Origin: Gnetum montanum
Taxonomy: Eukaryota; Streptophyta; Gnetopsida; Gnetales; Gnetaceae
Length of the DNA: 35,553 bases
NCBI GenBank assembly: GCA_015680685.1
Contig: MNCI01023815.1
Coordinates: 11,749 to 47,301 of the forward strand
Direction of reading: 5' to 3'
This document shows positions 22,141 to 31,639 of this stretch, piece by piece (position 1 is the stretch's first letter; each line of letters begins with the position of its first letter). The notes beneath the pieces are model-generated. The model saw nothing but the letters and a program-made list of their open reading frames with translations. It was not told where the DNA came from and made no database searches. Both the position numbers and the translations under genes were made by a program.

Positions 22141-22540
22141 TGTTGTTTGAAGGACAATGACTTTGGTATAATTTTTCTATGTTTACCATCTTTTTTTTTT
22201 GTGTCCACATCTTGCATGGATGAGTACTGGATGAGATTATCTTCTAGCCTTATTGTACAATGGTTTTGGTTGCTTTACTTTGTATATGTTTTGTTCAAGG
22301 CTTTTTATGTTTTTTCATACATCTTGCCTCCCTTGATGTTATACATTTGGCCTTCCCAATTTTAGTTATATGTAATCCTTTTCAAGCCTTTTTTCTTATT
22401 TTATCTAGTTTGCACCAACCCTCCAACCCCACCCTTGCCCCTCCTTAGATGTTTAAATCCCCTCCTTGGATGTTTAAATCTCTCTTTATTGGAGCATTTT
22501 CCTATTATTAATATAATCAACCTTTCCCTTAAAAAAAGTG
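22141..22540 (+). mobile_element. Possible LINE 3' tail
   Basis: T-rich sequence with a 21-bp direct duplication (cccctccttagatgtttaaat twice, 22439-22480), ending in ttattaatataatcaacc followed by ccctt and a run of seven A. Plant L1 tails commonly end this way. No RT sequence is attached, so a short 5'-truncated insertion is the suggestion. Confidence 0.35.
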
Positions 22541-23312
22541 AAATTAGGTTTAATAATATTAATATTTTTTATTGGATTTTACCATGGTTTAAGTTAGAAA
22601 AACATAGATACCTTAGGAAACTACATCTATTACAAAGGTTCTATTATGGAAACCTAATACTACCTCCAAAACCTAAGATCCTACTTAATTAGAAAGATTA
22701 AAACAAGTGCAACTCATTGAAGAAAAATACACAGGGCATGCACCTTTTGAAGAGTAAGTCACATTTTCAATTCATCAAAAAGACTTGAAATTCTATATGC
22801 TTTGACTTAGGTATTGTTCTCTAAAAAACTGATTGCTATTTCAAAATAATATCAATTATTGATTAATGTTATTATTGATAAAATTACTTTTATTTCAATA
22901 TGTACAATCAACTTAGATTCAAAAAATACCCTAAATTTAAAGGAGATACTACACACTTTTAAGTCTTCTTAACTCAAGCCTAACTACCTCTTTCATATTT
23001 ACTTTCTTTCTCCATGAAAGTTAGCTTTCCAAAGAAAGTATCATTAGTTGTTGAATAAGAAAATGATGATCTTATGAATTCACATAATCTAGAATGCTTT
23101 TCACCTCATCCATGAGCTCTTGTATAATGCAAAATTGTCACCAATATTTGATCCTTGAATTATAGTGGACTAACGTTATTAAGTTTGCATGTCCCATAGA
23201 ACAAGCCATATCTTAGTGTAATTCATAATCCCATACAAGTTAGAGAATATAATAGCATAGAATACTACTGAAATATCTTCTTTAGTTTCCCATACTATAC
23301 TGTAAGGTCCTA
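22541..23312. other. Unassigned AT-rich sequence
   Basis: No domain, repeat partner or tandem structure recognised on either strand. Confidence 0.4.
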
Positions 23313-23354
23313 TCAAAGAACAAATATCATGGACTCTCTTCCATTAAGATTTTT

Positions 23355-23500
23355 ATCGATACCTAGGCATGTGTATTAAATTATATATTGCCAAGGCTTG
23401 TTGCTATAGGATCAGGTCTTATTGCTACAGAAGGTTCTACACTCATTGCAAATATCATGGAACCTAGGCATGTGTATTAAATTAGATGTCACCAAGGCCT
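23355..23500 (+). repeat. Local tandem duplication in LINE RT
   Basis: A phrase of about 50 bases, beginning cctaggcatgtgtattaaatta and ending gccaaggc/accaaggc, occurs at 23362 and again at 23463. Both copies precede the RT K-L-D motif, and only the second continues into the RT frame. Confidence 0.75.
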
Positions 23501-24740
23501 ATGACATTATGAGTTGGGAGGCGTTACAACAAATCATGCTCCTCACATGATTTAGTCCTAGATTTGTTAAAATTTGTATCCAGATACAAATTTCAAGTAG
23601 ATATTCTTTGGATATTGATGGCAGGTTATGGGGGTTCTAGGCCCTAGGTAGGGGGAATCACTTTCTCCTCTACTCTTCCTCCTGGTCATGGACCTAGTGC
23701 AAACATACTGTAATGTTGAGGGGATGCAAGGAGCTAACTATTGCTAGAGTATAATGCCTTGTTGCCCATTATGCTGATGACACAATTTTATTCTCCAAGG
23801 CCATGATGCCACAAGTGGAAGCATTGATAAGAACTCTTCACACGATGTAGTTATAACTAGGGTTGGAGATTAACAAGGGCAAATCTACTCTGCATTTCAC
23901 CAACACCACAAGGCCATTGAGCATGAAAATTATGCAAGTGTTGAGCATCCTACCTAGTAGGCAACAAAATTCTTACTTAGGGATGCCAATTTTTGATTGG
24001 TATTGGAATAATGCATGGATGGGACTACTAGAGAGGCTACACTCCAAGATAATGCACTGGAGCAATTGGTTTCTATCCCAAAAGAGGAAGATGTTGATGG
24101 CCTCAATCGTGTTGATGGCTATGACTTGATACATTGCTTCTATGACTATCTTGTCAGTCAGAGTCCTCTAGAAAGTCAACCAAATGATTAGGTACTTCAT
24201 CTGGTCTAGGGAGAAAGAAGGAAAGAAACTCCACTTAGTTTGTTAGAAACTCACAATGGGGCCATGAGTGATAGGAGGAATTCATGTGTTGACTTTTCTA
24301 GATGAGGTCATGATTGGCATGCAATGCTTGGTGAATAGAATGCTTATACAAGATGAAGGACAAGCTCCATGGATGAGGATTTTGCAACAGAAGTATAGTA
24401 AATGGGTGGCTAATGCTAGGAGTTCGTACTTATAAAAGAAAATTTGCAAACATGTGAGAATAATGGAGGCTAAGAGACTATTGGGCAAACCCCCATTCAA
24501 GGTAATCAAGTGTCTACACTTGATAGAGACAGGGTTGAAAGAAATTTGGAGAGAACAACTACTGAACAAGGTGAAGGTGTTTGGCTAGCTCATTAGACAT
24601 AATGCCCTACCAATAATAGCAACCTTAAGAATGCAGGGAATCATCACTAATATTACCTACCCCCTTTGTAATGAAGCAACTAAAACATTAGCACATTTTA
24701 TTTACCAATGCCTATTCATGTGGGAGGTCTAGAGAATAGA
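23463..24740 (+). pseudogene. L1 ORF2: reverse transcriptase and zf-RVT
   Basis: The RT palm shows KLDVTKAYD (about 23480-23505), SWEALQQI and HYADDTILF (YADD at 23770-23781, intact catalytic Asp pair). Then come the thumb, with LEINKGKSTLHF, YLGMPIF and MHWSNWFLSQ (23863-24129), and the C-terminal zinc-knuckle region with HNALPIIATL and CNEATKTLAHFIYQC (24600-24712). Unlike LTR elements, it would prime cDNA at the target site. Several stops, most replacing Trp or Gln, and at least one frameshift in 23590-23760 disable it. Confidence 0.82.
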
Positions 24741-24904
24741 TCAGATTGGCCCTCCAATATCCCCTCGTGCTGACTCCCAAGCATGGACTATATTATGGTC
24801 TACTTGAAAATGCATGAAGAATTATCTATTTAGAGGACAATGGTTGTTGGTGCCTTCTACGATGTGTGCCATGGGATGGGGGCCAACTCATGAGCTAGTA
24901 ATCC

Positions 24905-25990
24905 TTGAATTCATGAGAGATGTGTAACTTTAATTACTGATTACAAGAATGGAATGGGAGAGCATGCTTCGATGCATGGAAGGGGAGCCAAGGTTTCTGA
25001 TGGATAGCTTCTTTGTAAATTGGGTGGGGATGAAACCCAGTTTAGGGGCAAAAGGATAACAAAATTAGAGATGACACTGGAGGTGGTTTGGGGGGTGCTA
25101 GTGGAAGGGGAACTTATTACTTTAGCAATCCACTTCCACATGTTCACTGCAAAATTTTTCCAGGGCACTATCACATGGACTACTAATGGCCACATCCATA
25201 AAGATAAACTAATGAGGATTTGACAAAGTGCAGCTATGTTCATTGACTAGTATGTTGTTTAATCGGGGTTGTTGCACAAACTCATGGGAGTTCACTTCGT
25301 GTTCCTTTAATGCATCAAACATGGTATTTGAGTCAACATCCCTAATTTTTATCTTGGCTCCCTCAGATGAAAAAGACCTAGAAGACATTCCAAGGTTATC
25401 TTAGCTCTCTAAAGGGTATGACAAACAAAAATTTCATCATATGTGAGGATGGTGTTGGCCTTAGTATATTAGCAAAGACATCAACAATAGGAGTAGGGGA
25501 CTTGGATACTGGAGGTGCAAGGGGGATTAATGGAGGCATGCTAAACATCCTACAGTAGCATGTAGTTTGTGGAGCCTAACATTTCAAAGGGGGGTGGCCT
25601 ACTCTGGCTGACCACTCACTAGATAATCTAACTACAACATGTTATTTTATGGCTAAGTAGGCAAAGATTAAAGAAAGAATGATATGGTAGTCTTACTAGG
25701 AGGCAATGTGAACGGTGATTCAAAGGAAGGTAGATGCACAAAGGATGAAGGATCTATAGTGCATGGAAGATCTGTTTGAGTGCCACACAACTAAGTATGC
25801 TCAAATGGTTGAAAAATATAGGTAGTAGTGGGAGATTTGCAAGCTTCAAGGGATTTTTTGGGGTGGAAAGGGAGGCGTGATAGGCCATGGCTAGGACTAT
25901 TGCTCAGGATGAGATGTTGGAGCAAACAAGAACAAAGCAAGCATGATGGCCTCAGATGCATCGTGGGTTGCAATTTTGGGCATCAAGGAA
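24905..25990 (+). pseudogene. Unidentified reading frame in LINE 3' region, copy 1
   Basis: Present again at 27609-28620 in the same orientation. One frame runs from about 24950 to 25990 with stops almost only at positions where TGG or CAG would be expected. Pieces include GGDETQFRGKRITKL, LRWKRPRRHS (as LR*KRPRRHSK) and KVDAQRMKDL. Features are a basic K/R-P-R-R-H block near 25375 and a Trp-rich acidic/basic tail. The layout G-R-x-V-x-F ... VEGE..T is weakly like the 'putative plant transposon protein' domain found in some plant elements, but I cannot confirm it. The product is not recognised. Confidence 0.45.
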
Positions 25991-26270
25991 TGATTGACAA
26001 GAGCTAGCTTGGCAAAGAAGGTTAAAGGTTAAGTTTCATTTGGAGAAAAATTAATTAGGGGGAATTGGAATGGACATCAAGGCTTGGTCAATGATAACTA
26101 TCTAGGTTTTTTCTTATTATTTGATGGGATCTTTGTGTTGGGCTACAAGCTTTGGGTTGCAGGCTTTGATAGGGGGCATTTACACTTCCTTGGTGGTTTT
26201 TGACATGCATTGATGTCATTGTAAATTATTTCTATCTTTTTAATAAATCTCAAAATTTTCTTAAAAAATT

Positions 26271-26957
26271 ATTTTTATTACCATATAATCTCCTTCTTCG
26301 TTTGATGTAAGAATATTACATAGTATCAAATATGATATTTAAAAAGATTTGGTGTACCAAAGTGATGTATAAAGAAATATAGGTTCATCTAACCTGGGTG
26401 AAGATCTCGATACATGTTTGATGCCATGTTCAATGTGAATAAAAAAGATTTTAGGGAATGTCAAAACTTCCAATTTTTCTCATGGCATCTAGGGTTTTTA
26501 AAATTTAGAGAATCTTCCAAGGTTATGAAGATATTCAAAATGTTATCACATCAATCTCAAATTCTCTGAAATGAAACATTAGATAACCCTAAACCAAGAA
26601 TTGGAAAACTCATAGCTTGGAAAAACGTAGAAATTTTGAGTTTAGAAGAAAACTAGAACTTCTGAATTCATGAGAATTTCTTCATGGCAAGTTCTATCCC
26701 CACAAGAAATCTCCAACACTTCACGTCACTACATCGATGTAGTTGTGTTGAAGAGGGTTTTTTATAGGGATGATGCCCTCTCCAACACTGGAATGGTTGG
26801 TAACATAGTTAACCATGATCTAGCCTATGCAACTTATGTGAATTTTGTCATATATTTGTAATTTAGAAAAGGAAATTTAAACTTAAAACCTAAAAACTAT
26901 TGTATATATAATAATACTAAAAACATAAAGGATGCATGCTAATCAAGTTAATGCAAT
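26271..26957. other. Unassigned, with a possible copia PBS
   Basis: AT-rich with no gene. On the plus strand tttgatgccatgttcaatgtg (about 26419-26439) resembles the reverse of a PBS (…gataccatgtt), so a minus-strand LTR element may begin here, but no LTR partner is seen. A small open frame at 26670-26861 has no known motif. Confidence 0.3.
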
Positions 26958-27260
26958 TTGCAGAAGTGTTTCTGTCCACTGTTGCTCTTGAGGAGGCAAC
27001 CATGTTTCCATTTTCTCCATTTCCATATTAATATCCATGGCCTCCATCTTAGTATCCACCTACACAACATCTTTCTCAAACTGGACATCTACATCCATTT
27101 CATCCATTTCCTTCTCTATCTCCATCTTCATATGTATTTCTATTTCCATGTCTATATCCATTTCATCATACTCCATTGTCTATTGCATCTTTGCATCTAC
27201 CATTTCCAAAGCCTCCATTTGCAACATCTTCATTTGAAACATTATCAAATAGAGCTAATG
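26958..27260 (-). other. Met/Glu/Asp-rich low-complexity coding-like repeat
   Basis: The minus strand consists of ATG-GAR/GAT-like triplets and would read as alternating Met, Glu, Asp and Ile (for example MEIEIHMKMEIEKEMDEMD) with two stops. The plus-strand open frames are the mirror image (Ser/Ile/His-rich). It may be a triplet-expanded stretch, coding or not. The function is unknown. Confidence 0.4.
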
Positions 27261-27379
27261 AATATAGTAGTGACTCATTTTAACATTTGATTTCTTTTGC
27301 AAGCAAAGTATTTGCTATGTAGAATAATAAGGAAAAATGAAACACCATAGGCAAATAGAAATCAAAATAGTAAATTTGG

Positions 27380-27608
27380 TCATGTTATCATGAGTACTAA
27401 CTTTGCTAAAATTAACTCTCTTCTACTTTTCAAAAATGTAGTGCTCACAAAACTCCAATTTACTAATGTTGTGTCCATCAAAAAGTTTCTTCAACCAAAT
27501 GGCTTCTTTAAAAACCTTGGTAATAACCATATACTCAGCAGTAACACCTTGAATTAAATAGAAAAACAACATTCCAATGATCAAAGTTCCTTGAGATTTA
27601 GGAGACAT
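27380..27608 (-). pseudogene. Copia polyprotein scrap joining RNase H and pre-integrase motifs
   Basis: One open frame (27423-27608) contains AEYMVITKVFKEAIWLKKLF, the RNase H end of Ty1/copia (A-E-Y ... K-E-A-x-W-L). Directly after it comes DGHNISKLEFCEHYIFEK, like the GAG-pre-integrase zinc motif (L-E-F-C-E-H-C-x-x-G-K). A stop then interrupts KRVNFSK. In copia the RNase H lies at the far end of the polyprotein from this motif, so the junction is rearranged. At 27608 it is cut by LINE-derived sequence. Confidence 0.55.
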
Positions 27609-28620
27609 GAATCCAAAAGTTAGTGGTCACTAAATTCATGGGAGATGCACAACTTTGGACATTGATTGCAAGAATGGGATGGGAAAGCATGCTCTAATGC
27701 ATGGAAGGGGAGCTAGGGTTGCAGACAAATAGCTTCTTTTTGAACTATGTGGGGGATGAAACTTGGTGTAGGGGAAAAATTTTTCCACTTTGACATGTTC
27801 ACTACAAAATGTTTTAGGTGTGCCATCCCATAGACTACTAGTGGCCACATCTGTAAAGACAAACTAATGAGGGTTTGGCAAAGTGCAGCTATTTTTGTTA
27901 ACCAGTATTTCGTTCAATTGGGGTTACCACACAGACTTGTGGAAGTTCACTTTATGTTCCTTTGATGCATTAGGCACAATATTCAGGTCAACATCACTCA
28001 TTTTTTCCTCAACTCCCTCAGATAAAAAACACCTAGAAGACATTCCAGTGTTATCCTAGCTTTCTGGAGGGTAGGGAAAATGGAAATTCTACCATAGGTA
28101 AGGATGGCACTAGCCTTGGTATAATAGTAGAGACATTAGAAATAGGAGCATGGGATTTAGATGCTGAAGGTGCAAGGGGGATTCACAAAGGAAAAGCAAA
28201 CATCCTACAGTAGCATGTGGGCTGTGGAGCCTAATGTTTCAGAGGGGGGATGACCTGCTATGGCTAATTGATTGCCAGATGAACTAACTATGATGTGTTA
28301 GTCCATGGTTGAGTAGTCAAGGAGTGAAGAAAGAGTGGCATGGTAGTGTTATTGGGAGGCAATGCAGATGATGATTCAGACAAAGGTGGATGCACAAAGG
28401 ATGAAGGATCTATAGTGCATGAAAGATCTATTTGAGTGTTACAAAACCAAGTATGCTCTGATAGTTGGAAAACATAGGTAGTAGTGGGAGAGTTACATAC
28501 TTCAAGGACTTCCAAGGATGGAAAGGGAGGTGTAGTAAGCTACATCTAGGACTACTACCTAGGATGAGATGCTAGAGCAAATAAGAAGAAAGCATGTGGT
28601 GGCCTCAAACACATCATGGG
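27609..28620 (+). mobile_element. Second copy of LINE 3' block (5'-truncated)
   Basis: Colinear with 24905-25975: gattgcaagaatgggatggg, gcatgcttcgatgcatggaagg-like, gacaaactaatgagg, gcacaaaggatgaaggatct and gatgagatgctagagcaaa. Divergence is substantial and includes a deletion near 27775. The same frame as copy 1 can be followed (IRHNIQVNI, LR*KTPRRHSS, KVDAQRMKDL). It starts within the copia scrap and is interrupted at 28620 by the T2 LTR. Confidence 0.7.
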
Positions 28621-30141
28621 TGTTGCGATCGGAAACCTTAATTGTAGGAATGAGAACCAAGGATCCTTGGTGTAGGTAGTTCCTCAACCTTGAACCACCA
28701 GGGCCATCATGAAAAAAGTGAGATTCAGGGCATCTTGGCCAGTCTAGCAAATCAACTAGGGAATTGGGAGATGTAAAACATGAAAATATAAATAGATTCA
28801 AATGCTACACAAATAATAACTTTAATTCTATTAAACAAAAAATTCAAAACTTAAAACTTTATTAAGAGGAGAACAAAGAATAAGTTAGAGAAATGTGTAC
28901 AAAAAATGGTGCCTGGATGAGCAAAAAGGATATCCACTTGTACAAGAGTTGAAAGCCTATTAAAGTCAAGATGATTTGCTCCATGATCTAGGTGCTAAGA
29001 CACTCTTGATGCTATAGGACTTCCTTTCATTGTTGCAACCTTAGATTTGCAATTTGAAGGCCTCACTACTTCCATGTTGGGGTTTAAGAAAATGCAACTA
29101 TGGGAACTTGCAATAGCTCTTGAGTGCCTAAAAATGCTTCCAAGTTTGGAATTTTGAAAAATTTCTAAACTTTGGTGAGAATTTGCTTGTCAAAATATGC
29201 TCCACTTTGTCAAAAAATACTCCACATTGTTAAAAAATCTAGAACCTTGTCCAAAAATTTCAAACCTATAAATGGTATTGGAGTTTGCCTTTATAGGATC
29301 TTTGGGCCATAAATGGAGGCTGAAAATTGGCTATGATTGGGCTGCAAAATGGTTGCAAATTTGATGTAATTTTGTTGCAAATTGGCTATCAAATTTAGGT
29401 TAAATGGGCACCAAAATTTGAAGGGTTACTAAAAATTGTAATTGCTTCCTACATGGCCATTCTATTTACTAAAATAGTAACTAGGGCACCCCTTCCACAC
29501 TAGGGATGAATCTTCCACACTAAGCTCTCCACCATGCTTGTTGAAGTAGCTAGTCAATGTTGAAGTATGTGACTTGATGAATTTTGCTTCTTTTGGCTTC
29601 AACACTAGGGGTTTGGATTTTCCACACTATGGGGAAAACTTCCAGGCTAGAGGGAAAGTTTCCAAGCTAGGGGAAAAATTTCCAAGCTATGGGAAAAGTT
29701 TTCAATCTAGGGGGAAACTTTTTGGTTTTAGGGAAAAGTTTCCAAAATGTGTCTTTGGTCTCCATGTTGAAGGGGAGAAAATTTTCACAGTCCCTACCAT
29801 TCCATGTTGGGGGTAGGTGAGATCTACCTCCCTGCATATGATTTCAACATAGAAAAATGTCTACCTCCCATAAAACCCATCAAATTCCCTTTTTTGGCAT
29901 TCCAAAAGGCATTTTTGGCCTCCCAAGCCTAAATATAAGCACTAGATGATTTTTTTTACTTGGGGAATGAGGCTTTGACCACTTATGAGGCAATTTTCAG
30001 CCTTAAAAGTATAAAGTATGTGAAATTTCCCATTGTGGGTTACAATTTTCACATTTACAATAAAATTTTGCCTCAAGTTTCATGGGGTGAAAGCTACATG
30101 ATGAAGATTGGTTATGATATACAAAATTTTGTGGTGTTTCA
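28621..30141 (-). repeat. LTR of Tat-like element T2
   Basis: On the minus strand it starts TGAAACACCAC (30141) after a PPT and ends CGATCGCAACA (28621). The right boundary is shared with T1 and T3. The left boundary is supported because the LINE copy it interrupts continues beyond the matching point in the other copy (catcgtggg then ttgcaattttggg). Length 1.52 kb. The middle shows no match to the T1 or T3 LTRs. Confidence 0.7.
29605..29750. repeat. About 20-bp tandem array in T2 LTR
   Basis: About seven units of ggggaaaagtttccaagcta with variants such as ggggaaaacttccaggctag. Smaller related phrases (ttccacactaggg) occur at 29490-29630. Confidence 0.85.
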
Positions 30142-30210
30142 ATGGCCCCTCTTTGTTGGTGTCTAGAGGATTGACTCAAGAGGCACTAATAAGGAATACA
30201 AAACATCACT
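30131..30210. promoter_or_regulatory. PPT and hairpin at 3' LTR boundary of T2
   Basis: The minus-strand tract AAAGAGGGGCCAT precedes TGAAACACC. The outer arms are gtggtgttt and aaacatcac (one mismatch). The inner arm ctttgttg has a weaker partner. Confidence 0.6.
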
Positions 30211-30392
30211 ACATATTATAATACTACACTTCATAGAGGCCACATGAGAAACAAGCTATCCAAGTCATCGATGTTGCTAGTTTAAGACTATGGTAGGCCA
30301 TGGTACCAATTTAAGGCCCTAGTAGGTCATGTTGCTAGTTTAAGGTTGTAGTGGACTATTGAAAGTAGGTTTTCTTATTGACAATCAATCAG
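30211..30392 (-). repeat. T2 3' UTR with short minisatellite
   Basis: 30270-30365 holds three to four units of gctagtttaaggctatggtaggccatg, the same motif as at 4140-4480. The 3' UTR is only about 250 bases here, against about 1.45 kb in T1. Confidence 0.75.
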
Positions 30393-30631
30393 CTAAATGT
30401 AGTATGACTTCAAATAGGAATGATTGCCCAAATTTTCTAGCTCATTTCCGTCCATGTTAGCTATTCTGAATGCTTCATTTACATAGGCTCTAGTGACAAG
30501 GCAGGACCCTTTCCAGTTGGTTGAGAATTTCTCTGCATGCTCATAGATGGCCTTGAGGATGAGGTTTCCCTCCTTGATCTTGTGCATGCTTAGGTTATGG
30601 GGATGTTGTTACTTTTGCCTCTCTTGATAGT
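30393..30631 (-). pseudogene. Integrase C-terminus of T2 pol
   Basis: A 64-codon open stretch ending in a stop at 30393: KEGNLILKAIYEHAEKF, NWKGSCLVT and IANMDGNELENLGN...LKSYYI. This matches the last domain of Tat-type integrase and the same region of T1 (LANKDGND ... LKPYYI). Upstream similarity to T1 (4695-4750) continues to 30631, where the LTR of copy B starts, so the gene was split by that insertion. The cytosine-rich codons and lack of stops suggest a younger copy than T1. Confidence 0.85.
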
Positions 30632-31477
30632 TGATGAGTGGCGAGGTACCCCTACACTCAACCATACGAATATGAGTGTTTTCACATGCGATCCGGTCGA
30701 ACTCCACAGATGGACTAGTTGTGGTATCTAGATAGTTAGCCTTAGGTCGCAGTTCGTTGTCTTCCCACCTGGACTAGTATTATATTTGTCACGTATGATT
30801 TAGTCCAAAGTGAGGTGTATGATGGGTTTTCTAATCTAATGCTACTCCTGAAAGCAATGGAAAGTATTATTATCTAAGCTAAGAGAGAAAAGGTAAAAGA
30901 ATATACTCTAGCCTAAGTGCGATGAGCATCCATTCCTTGATTATCTATACACATCTTGGACTTTGTGCACGACTATCACTAGGATTACCAAGTGTAGATC
31001 CTAGGTACGCTACTGGGTTACCAAGTAGTCACACTTAAATGCTCGTAATCAAGTCGTACTCATTCCGCGGTTTAACATGAGATAAGGGTGAGAGAGACTA
31101 ATTAGGAAAGCAGTAAATAATAAATAAATAAACAAAGTGAATGTTGCAATGATGAAGTAATCTCGATCTTTATTACCGGTCATGTGCGTGTCCAAGTACG
31201 TCACACTCAAATAAAGGATGTCATACAATTACAATCACCACATAGTAGGTAAACACTAGAAAATTATTCTATCTCTGGAAGGGAAAAACTACCAGAGGTT
31301 CACTAAGGAACTAAAATGGATGCCTAAAATTGGGAAAGCCGCCTCTTATTTATAGACATTGCAGGTCGTGATATCGTGTACGTAATATCGTAGCCCATGT
31401 GATATCATAGTTGTGATATCACAGCCACTATGATATCACGACTGTGATATCACAGCCAGCAAATTCATGACTCATCA
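30632..31477 (-). repeat. TGATGAG-family LTR (copy B)
   Basis: 846 bases; the minus strand starts TGATGAG (31477) and ends CTCATCA (30632), the same ends as copy A. It carries GATATC palindrome repeats in U3 (31367-31457), a TATA box near 31347-31358, AATAAA near 31169-31174 and a U5 block with ggtacctcgcc. It lies inside the T2 pol gene. The PPT to its right makes it a 3' LTR. A match of the five bases before it (atagt) to the far side cannot be tested. Confidence 0.85.
31367..31457. repeat. Palindromic GATATC repeats in U3 of copy B
   Basis: Six GATATC/AATATC-centred units, several the perfect palindrome GTGATATCAC, spaced about 13-20 bases apart just upstream of the TATA box. Degenerate versions are present in copy C (1539-1635). 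Confidence 0.85.
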
Positions 31478-31520
31478 TACCCCCACGACTGAATGAAAAC
31501 TCGTCCTCGAGTTATAGAGA
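31478..31520 (-). promoter_or_regulatory. PPT and pre-PPT motif of copy B
   Basis: The minus strand reads CTCGAGGACGAG (31501-31512) followed by ttttcattcagtcGTGGGGGTA directly before the LTR. The same motif precedes copy A. A CTCGAGGACGAG-like pre-PPT motif is familiar from Del/Tekay chromoviruses. Confidence 0.7.
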
Positions 31521-31639
31521 GAACAAGCTCCATTGATTACAAAATGGATAGGTATGGGATTATTGACTGACTAGGATGGATTCATGCCACAATGTGGAGT
31601 CAGAACAAAATTGATACACAACACAAAAGAAAATCCTAT

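Larger units (their letters stand above)
23313..26270 (+). mobile_element. L1-type LINE (5'-truncated, decayed)
   Basis: Contains the second half of an L1-type ORF2 in order: RT palm, thumb, zf-RVT, then an about 1.1-kb region of unknown coding content, and an end with ttttaataaatctcaaaattttc and an A-rich tail near 26245-26275. The endonuclease and first RT motifs are missing, consistent with 5' truncation at about 23313. Confidence 0.75.

Noticed and set aside
26419-26439. Copia primer-binding site
   Set aside because: Similarity is partial and no LTR pair or gag sequence is found in the expected places; kept only as a remark.
26958-27290. 110-codon plus-strand ORF rich in His, Leu and Ile
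   Set aside because: A by-product of a triplet-like repeat; both strands are open because the sequence is low-complexity. No start context or domain.
31367-31457. GATATC palindromes as a rho-independent terminator or origin
   Set aside because: They lie in the U3 of an LTR, upstream of a TATA box, in an evidently plant sequence.
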